A stretch of 9,313 nucleotides of DNA. Origin: CAYYJM01 sp964471755 (lineage in GTDB: Bacteria > Planctomycetota > Planctomycetia > Gemmatales > Gemmataceae). Positions 5,818 through 9,313 of the stretch are shown here, piece after piece. The stretch spans positions 1 to 9,313 of the forward strand of contig CAYYJM010000252.1 in the NCBI GenBank assembly GCA_964471755.1. Direction: 5' to 3'. Each line of letters begins with the position of its first letter. The stretch's first letter is position 1. Below the pieces are notes generated by a model, which saw nothing but the letters and a program-made list of their open reading frames with translations, made no database searches and had not been told where the DNA came from. The translations under genes were made by a program, and so were the position numbers.

Positions 5818-6225
5818 TTACTCGATCGGTTCCTTGACCTGCACGACGAAGTAGGTGCCGCCCTTGTCGGCGCGGAGCTTCGCGGCATGGGCTTCCGCCT
5901 CTTCCTTCTTGGCGAACTCGAACTTGGCGATCATGGCGTTGGCGTTGTTGAAGACGCCCCAGACGGCCCGCATGCGCACGACCTTGGCCGCACGCGTTCG
6001 CTTCGGCTTGGCTGCCGCCGGCTTGGCCGCCTTCTTCTTCGGCTTTTTCTTGGGCGCTTCGTCATCACCGTCGTCGTCGCCGTCATCGTCACTATCGTCG
6101 CCGTCGTCGCTGGCTTCGGCTTCGTCTTCCTCTTCGTCGTCTTCTTCTTCCTTATCCTCGCGGTCCTTCTCGACCTCTTCGTAGGTCATCTGTTCCTTGC
6201 GGTTGATGGTATTTCGCCGGGCCAT
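5818..6225 (-). CDS. Acidic/lysine-rich protein with compact C-terminal domain, function unknown
   Basis: The 135-residue product has four parts. The N-terminus is basic (MARRNTINRKEQ). Residues 16-56 are an almost unbroken Glu/Asp tract. Residues 59-82 are rich in Lys, Pro and Ala (KKKPKKKAAKPAAAKPKR), like histone H1-type tails. Residues 83-135 look folded (VVRMRAVWGVFNNANAMIAK, then an alanine/glutamate helix and TYFVVQVKEPIE). Proteins of this build seem familiar from Gemmata-like planctomycetes, but I know of no assigned function. Nucleic-acid or protein binding through the charged tails is only inference. The start has a strong Shine-Dalgarno (AGGAGGT, 6 bases upstream). The triplet-rich stretch at 6060-6180 is the code for the acidic tract. 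The gene is divergent from the fusion gene at 6397. Confidence 0.88.
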   Translation of the reverse strand: MARRNTINRKEQMTYEEVEKDREDKEEEDDEEEDEAEASDDGDDSDDDGDDDGDDEAPKKKPKKKAAKPAAAKPKRTRAAKVVRMRAVWGVFNNANAMIAKFEFAKKEEAEAHAAKLRADKGGTYFVVQVKEPIE

Positions 6226-6269
6226 GAGCCGACCTCCTGGAGCCGAGAATCTGGACGGAGAACCTCTTT

Positions 6270-6298
6270 ACAGTATCGCTTCGGCAAGCCGAGGGCAA
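6270..6298 (-). promoter_or_regulatory. Candidate promoter of the acidic/basic protein gene
   Basis: On the minus strand TTGCCC (complement of 6293-6298) and TACTGT (complement of 6270-6275) are 17 bases apart, with 4/6 and 3/6 matches. The predicted leader is about 38 bases, close to that of the Rieske gene. Confidence 0.33.
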
Positions 6299-6396
6299 GG
6301 GCGGTCGAGCAAGACGTCAGCAGGCCGACGGCGGAAGAACGCCGGCCTTTGCCCGGCCCGCACGCCGTGTTACCATGCCAGAAGGAGGGATTGCCG

Positions 6397-7908
6397 ATGA
6401 CCGACACCGCCGTGGGCTTCATCCAGGCGCTGCTCGAAGATCCCGACGACGGGACGACGCGGGCCATCTTCGCCGACTGGCTCGAAGATCGCTCCGACGC
6501 CCGTGCGCCGCTGTTTCGGCTCTGCCTGCGTCTGGTCGAGGGCGTGGCCGAGGTGGACGATCGCGAACCCCTCTGGGCCGCCCTGCACTCGACGCTGCGG
6601 GTCTATTCCAACTCCCTGTCGCAGCGGCTGCGTCGCCTCGGCCGACTCCGCCTGCACCGGGGCCTGTTTCGTCTCAACACGACCGCCCGCCGCCTGGCCG
6701 GCTTCAGCGCCGAGACCCTGGCCAGGGTCCTGCCCGAGGCCGGTATCGAGACGGTACGCTTCGAGCCGGATCCGGTCGGCCTGCTCGATCTGCTCACACG
6801 CGGCAAACTGGCCGGCGTTGCCAGCCTCGACCTGAACGGTCATGTCTTCACGACCGAGCAACTCCGTCAGTTCCAGGCCAGCCGACTGGCCGGCCTGGTC
6901 CGCCTCGACCTGTCCACGGCCAGCCTCGACGATGCCGACCTCGTTCGACTCCTGCGTCAGAAGGTGCTGCGTCCGGTGGCCTGGCTCGACCTGCGCAACA
7001 ACCGCCTGCACGGCGACGCGGTCCTGGAACTGCTCGATTCGGACGAGATGCCGCGTCTGCGCTACCTGGGTCTGCACGGCAACCCCCTCCGGGCCGACGT
7101 CGCCACCGCCTGGTATCGCTGGCGGCGCGAGCGCGATGTCCGCACCACCTGGAACGGCCTGCCCGTGCGCCGACTGACTCCCGATGGCACCGAACTGCGT
7201 TTGATCCCGCCCGGGACGTATCGACGCGGCACCGACAGCGACCGGGCTCAGGCCATCGAGCGTCCCGTACATCGGGTGCGGATTACGCGGCCCTTCTACC
7301 TCGCCGTCTTTCCGGCAACGCAGGCTCAGGTGATGAGCGTTCTGGGCCTGGCCCGCAGCCAGTTTCGCCAGGCCGACAGCCTCGATCCTTCCGGCGAGAG
7401 CGCCTGTCTGCCGGTCGAGGAGGCCGGTCGGGACACGGCCCTCAGCTTCTGTGCCCGCGCCAACGACCACGCCGACAACCGGGCCGACGGCCTGCACTTC
7501 CGCCTGCCCACCGAGGCGGAGTGGGAATACGCCTGTCGCGCCCACGAACCGAGCGCCTGGGCCTACGCCGGCAGCCGAACCTTCAAGGGTTCCGACCCGT
7601 TCAACCACGACGGCCCCGGCGGTCTGCGGCGGACCTGTCCCGTCGGCAGTTTCTCGCCCAACGCCTGGGACCTGTACGACATGCACGGCAACGTCTGGGA
7701 CTGGGTGGCCGACTTCTTCAGCGGCACCTACTACAGCGAGTCGCCGGAGGACGATCCGCCGGGACCGACCTCGGGCACGCATGGTCTGCTCCGGGGCGGA
7801 TCCTGGTTCAATCGGGCACCGATCTGCCGGATCACCTACCGCTGTCCGACGACGCTGCCGAACGGCAGCTTCTGCATCGGCTTCCGCATCGCCGCCTCGA
7901 TCGAGTGA
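6397..7908 (+). CDS. Fusion protein: TIGR02996-type N-terminus, LRR-like repeats, FGE/SUMF1-type domain
   Basis: The 503-residue protein starts with FIQALLEDPDDGTTRAIFAD and WLEDRSD (8-34), the signature of the TIGR02996 repeat-companion domain known from Gemmata and relatives. Residues about 141-231 hold leucine-rich-repeat-like units (LVRLDLSTASLDDADLV, VAWLDLRNNRLHGDAVLELL, LRYLGLHGNPL). Residues about 266-503 are an FGE-sulfatase/SUMF1-type domain: LRLIPPGTYRRGTD, FRLPTEAEWEYACRA, LYDMHGNVWDWVADF, LLRGGSWFNRAPICRITYRC and CIGFRIA. By hand alignment with true formylglycine-generating enzymes, one active-site cysteine is Asn472 and only Cys477 remains, so sulfatase-activating chemistry is doubtful. 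There is no signal peptide. AAGGAGG 8 bases upstream fixes the start. The gene ends 2 bases from the convergent amidohydrolase gene. A binding or scaffold role is plausible. Confidence 0.92.
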   Translation: MTDTAVGFIQALLEDPDDGTTRAIFADWLEDRSDARAPLFRLCLRLVEGVAEVDDREPLWAALHSTLRVYSNSLSQRLRRLGRLRLHRGLFRLNTTARRLAGFSAETLARVLPEAGIETVRFEPDPVGLLDLLTRGKLAGVASLDLNGHVFTTEQLRQFQASRLAGLVRLDLSTASLDDADLVRLLRQKVLRPVAWLDLRNNRLHGDAVLELLDSDEMPRLRYLGLHGNPLRADVATAWYRWRRERDVRTTWNGLPVRRLTPDGTELRLIPPGTYRRGTDSDRAQAIERPVHRVRITRPFYLAVFPATQAQVMSVLGLARSQFRQADSLDPSGESACLPVEEAGRDTALSFCARANDHADNRADGLHFRLPTEAEWEYACRAHEPSAWAYAGSRTFKGSDPFNHDGPGGLRRTCPVGSFSPNAWDLYDMHGNVWDWVADFFSGTYYSESPEDDPPGPTSGTHGLLRGGSWFNRAPICRITYRCPTTLPNGSFCIGFRIAASIE

Positions 7909-7910
7909 CA

Positions 7911-8768
7911 TCATAACGTCAGTCGATAGAACCGCGCCGCCGTTCCGCCGAAGATGGCGGCCCGCTCCGACTCGCTGAGGCCGGCAAGCAGACCGTCCAG
8001 GGCCGCGTACTGACGCTCGTACGTCGCCGCCAGCTCGCACACCGGCCAGTCGCTGCCGTACAGACAGCGCTCGGGGCCGAACAGTTCCAGGGTTCGCTCG
8101 ACGTACGGCCGTAGGTCCGCAGGCCGCCACGACGACCAGTCCGCCTCGGTGACCAGACCGGAGAGCTTGCAGTACACGTTCGGACACGCCGCCGCCGCAC
8201 GCAGATGCGGCAGCCAGTCGTCGAACGCACCGGCCTTGATCCGCGGCTTGCTCAGGTGATCGATCACCAGCGGCAGGTCGGGGCAGTGACGCGCGACCGT
8301 CACCGCATGGCGCAGATGCGGCACGAAGAAGAGCAGATCGTACGGCACACCGTGCTTCTCGAGGACGCGCAGACCGCGCAGCACCGTCGGCTGGACGATC
8401 CAGTCCGGGTTCGGTTCGTCCTGCACGACATGGCGAACGCCGACGAACTTCGGATACTGGCGCATCGCGACGACCTGGCTTTCCACGTCCGGGCTGGCCA
8501 GATCGACCCAGCCGACGACGCCGGCGATGAACGGATGCTGCTCGGCCAGTGTCAGCACCCAGCGGGCCTCGTCGAGGTTGTGCTGCGTCTGGACGAAGAC
8601 GCTGTGCGTCAGGCCGGCCGCGCGCAGGTGTGGTTCGAGATCGCTCGGCAGGTAGTCACGGCGGATCGTGGACAGGGCCGGAGCGTCGAGCCAGCGGTAG
8701 TCGAAAGGCCGCGACAGTTGCCAGAAGTGCTGATGCGCGTCGATGCGCGGAGTCGATGTCGTCGTCAT
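7911..8768 (-). CDS. Amidohydrolase family 2 protein, L-fuconolactonase-like
   Basis: The 285-residue TIM-barrel hydrolase belongs to the COG3618 type. It starts with the metal motif RIDAHQHFW (His12, His14), continues with VFVQTQHNLDEARW (57-70), GVRHVVQDEPNPDW (110-123), VIDHLSKPRIKAGAF (168-182, His171) and ends with LYGSDWPVCEL (Asp240). These are the hallmarks of L-fuconolactonase and related sugar lactonases, which open the lactone formed when a sugar dehydrogenase oxidises L-fucose or a similar sugar. The substrate is inferred and could be another lactone such as rhamnonolactone. The start lies 1 base after the fucU-like stop codon and has no clear ribosome binding site, so it is probably translated by coupling. 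It is convergent with the fusion gene, with 2 bases between stops. Confidence 0.93.
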   Translation of the reverse strand: MTTTSTPRIDAHQHFWQLSRPFDYRWLDAPALSTIRRDYLPSDLEPHLRAAGLTHSVFVQTQHNLDEARWVLTLAEQHPFIAGVVGWVDLASPDVESQVVAMRQYPKFVGVRHVVQDEPNPDWIVQPTVLRGLRVLEKHGVPYDLLFFVPHLRHAVTVARHCPDLPLVIDHLSKPRIKAGAFDDWLPHLRAAAACPNVYCKLSGLVTEADWSSWRPADLRPYVERTLELFGPERCLYGSDWPVCELAATYERQYAALDGLLAGLSESERAAIFGGTAARFYRLTL

Positions 8769-8769
8769 G

Positions 8770-9216
8770 TCAGTTCATCCGCACGCCGATGGACAGCAGG
8801 ATGTTGGCGAATCGCTGCTGGTCCGCCGTCTGGATGGTCAGGACGTGGTCGTGCGTCTCGACCGCCTTGTAGAAGTCCCACTTGTCGATCGGCTCCAGCG
8901 TCAACGGCAGACCGGCCTTCGCCAGAATGGCCCGGTACTCGTCCCAGACCGGCGGATCGGCGTCGAGGGTGTACGGGTCGTCCGGCGGATACATCATCGT
9001 GTTGACGCGGTCGATCGGCACCGCCGACAGGATCGCCTGGAGGACCTGGGCACAGGTGACGACGCCGGGCATCAGGTTGAGATGCACCAGGCGGGCGTTC
9101 GGTCCCTTCTTCGTCGAGGCGGGATAGTTGCCATCGGCGATGAGGACCTTCGCATGATGGCCGGCCGCGCCGAGGACGGCGTTGATCTCGGGGTGGATGA
9201 GCTGGTGCGTGAGCAT
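8770..9216 (-). CDS. fucU: RbsD/FucU family sugar mutarotase, FucU-like
   Basis: This 148-residue protein should interconvert the alpha and beta anomers of L-fucose or a similar sugar in the cytoplasm. The FucU/RbsD core AAGHHAKVLIADGNYPAS (17-34) carries His20 and Asp28, the positions of the conserved active-site residues. The C-terminal part has WDFYKAV (in place of the E. coli FucU FAFYERA) and the closing FANILLSIGVR. These favour FucU over RbsD. The length is slightly above E. coli FucU. The start at 9216 is chosen because GGAG lies 6 bases upstream; an in-frame ATG at 9228 would add METT but directly follows the inverted repeat without a binding site. It forms a two-gene unit with the fuconolactonase-like gene, whose start is 1 base beyond its stop, pointing to an oxidative fucose route. 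Confidence 0.9.
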   Translation of the reverse strand: MLTHQLIHPEINAVLGAAGHHAKVLIADGNYPASTKKGPNARLVHLNLMPGVVTCAQVLQAILSAVPIDRVNTMMYPPDDPYTLDADPPVWDEYRAILAKAGLPLTLEPIDKWDFYKAVETHDHVLTIQTADQQRFANILLSIGVRMN

Positions 9217-9222
9217 GGTCGT

Positions 9223-9226
9223 CTCC
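9223..9226 (-). promoter_or_regulatory. Ribosome binding site of the fucU-like gene
   Basis: GGAG on the minus strand lies 6 bases before the ATG at 9216 and only 3 bases after the inverted repeat. It overlaps the alternative ATG at 9228. Confidence 0.5.
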
Positions 9227-9229
9227 ATT

Positions 9230-9287
9230 TAGCCGCCGGCTTGCCGGCGGTCTTCGCCACGAAACCCCGCCGGCAAGCCGGCGGCTA
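9230..9287. repeat. Perfect 21-bp inverted repeat in the fucU leader
   Basis: The arms 9230-9250 and 9267-9287 are exact complements around a 16-base centre. Each arm is itself nearly self-complementary (GCCGGC-TT-GCCGGC). There is no direct repeat at its borders. It could be a dispersed repeat unit, a terminator of an upstream gene, or a leader hairpin that affects access to the fucU ribosome binding site. The sequence from 9288 to the window end shows nothing further. Confidence 0.8.
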
Positions 9288-9313
9288 TCGGCAGTAAGGA
9301 AAGTAATGCACGC

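Noticed and set aside
6060..6180. Triplet-rich tract resembling a microsatellite
   Set aside because: It is the code for the Asp/Glu tract using mixed GAC/GAT and GAG/GAA codons, not a uniform repeat.
6348..6376. Possible promoter TTTGCC-N17-TACCAT for the fusion gene
   Set aside because: The matches are weak (3/6 and 4/6) and the predicted start would fall inside the ribosome binding site.
5887..6396. In-frame upstream extension of the fusion gene
   Set aside because: It is antisense to the acidic/basic protein gene, reads as Val/Phe-rich artefact of the acidic tract, and the strong AAGGAGG at 6382-6388 points to 6397.
6375..7916. Plus-strand frame of 513 codons in another phase over the fusion gene
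   Set aside because: It is Arg/Pro-rich and without motifs, a frame shadow.
7901..7920. Near-dyad around the convergent stops (GTGACATCATAACGTCAGTC)
   Set aside because: The pairing is short and imperfect, and most bases are constrained by the two overlapping gene ends; too weak for a terminator call.
6370..8187. Minus-strand frame of 605 codons opposite the fusion gene
   Set aside because: The plus strand carries clear TIGR02996, LRR and FGE motifs there; the opposite frame has none.
8205..9297. Plus-strand frames opposite the fucose genes
   Set aside because: They are antisense to well-recognised proteins and contain no domain.

Overview
The window comes from a GC-rich bacterium, almost certainly a planctomycete and probably near Gemmata and its relatives. 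The grounds are family content: a DUF1559 pseudopilin-like protein, its small lipoprotein partner, a DUF1549/DUF1553 cytochrome-type protein with a CxxCH motif, a TIGR02996-type N-terminus fused to leucine-rich repeats and an FGE/SUMF1-type domain, and an acidic/lysine-rich small protein. No rRNA, tRNA, CRISPR array or transposase gene was seen. Every assignment is by reading motifs; no database search was run.

Layout. (1) Positions 1-2532, minus strand: a probable three-gene operon read in the order DUF1559 protein, lipoprotein, DUF1549/DUF1553 protein. The last gene runs off the left edge. (2) Positions 2533-2956: a 424-base divergent intergenic region. It holds a cluster of TGACA half-sites near the DUF1559 gene, a candidate promoter for ndh, and a 149-bp inverted-repeat element flanked by an exact 7-bp direct repeat (a MITE-like insertion) in the ndh leader. 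(3) Positions 2957-5736, plus strand: a type II NADH dehydrogenase, a small Rieske ferredoxin and a four-helix membrane protein. The last two each have a candidate promoter whose -35 box covers the stop codon of the gene before. (4) Positions 5741-5784: a perfect 16-bp hairpin between convergent genes. (5) Positions 5818-6225, minus strand: the acidic/basic protein. (6) Positions 6397-7908, plus strand: the TIGR02996-LRR-FGE-like fusion protein. (7) Positions 7911-9216, minus strand: a tightly coupled FucU-like mutarotase and fuconolactonase-like amidohydrolase, led by a perfect 21-bp inverted repeat just before the fucU ribosome binding site.

How the genes fit together. Region 1 is a planctomycete cell-surface set whose exact role is unknown. 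Region 3 suggests redox chemistry at the membrane: NDH-2 passes electrons from NADH to quinone, and the Rieske protein could be a soluble electron carrier. Region 7 suggests use of L-fucose or a related deoxy sugar through a lactone intermediate. No complete new system is evident. The best leads are the insertion element with a target-site duplication and paired G-quadruplex motifs in the ndh leader, the fusion protein with a degenerate FGE active site, and the acidic/lysine-rich protein with a compact C-terminal domain.
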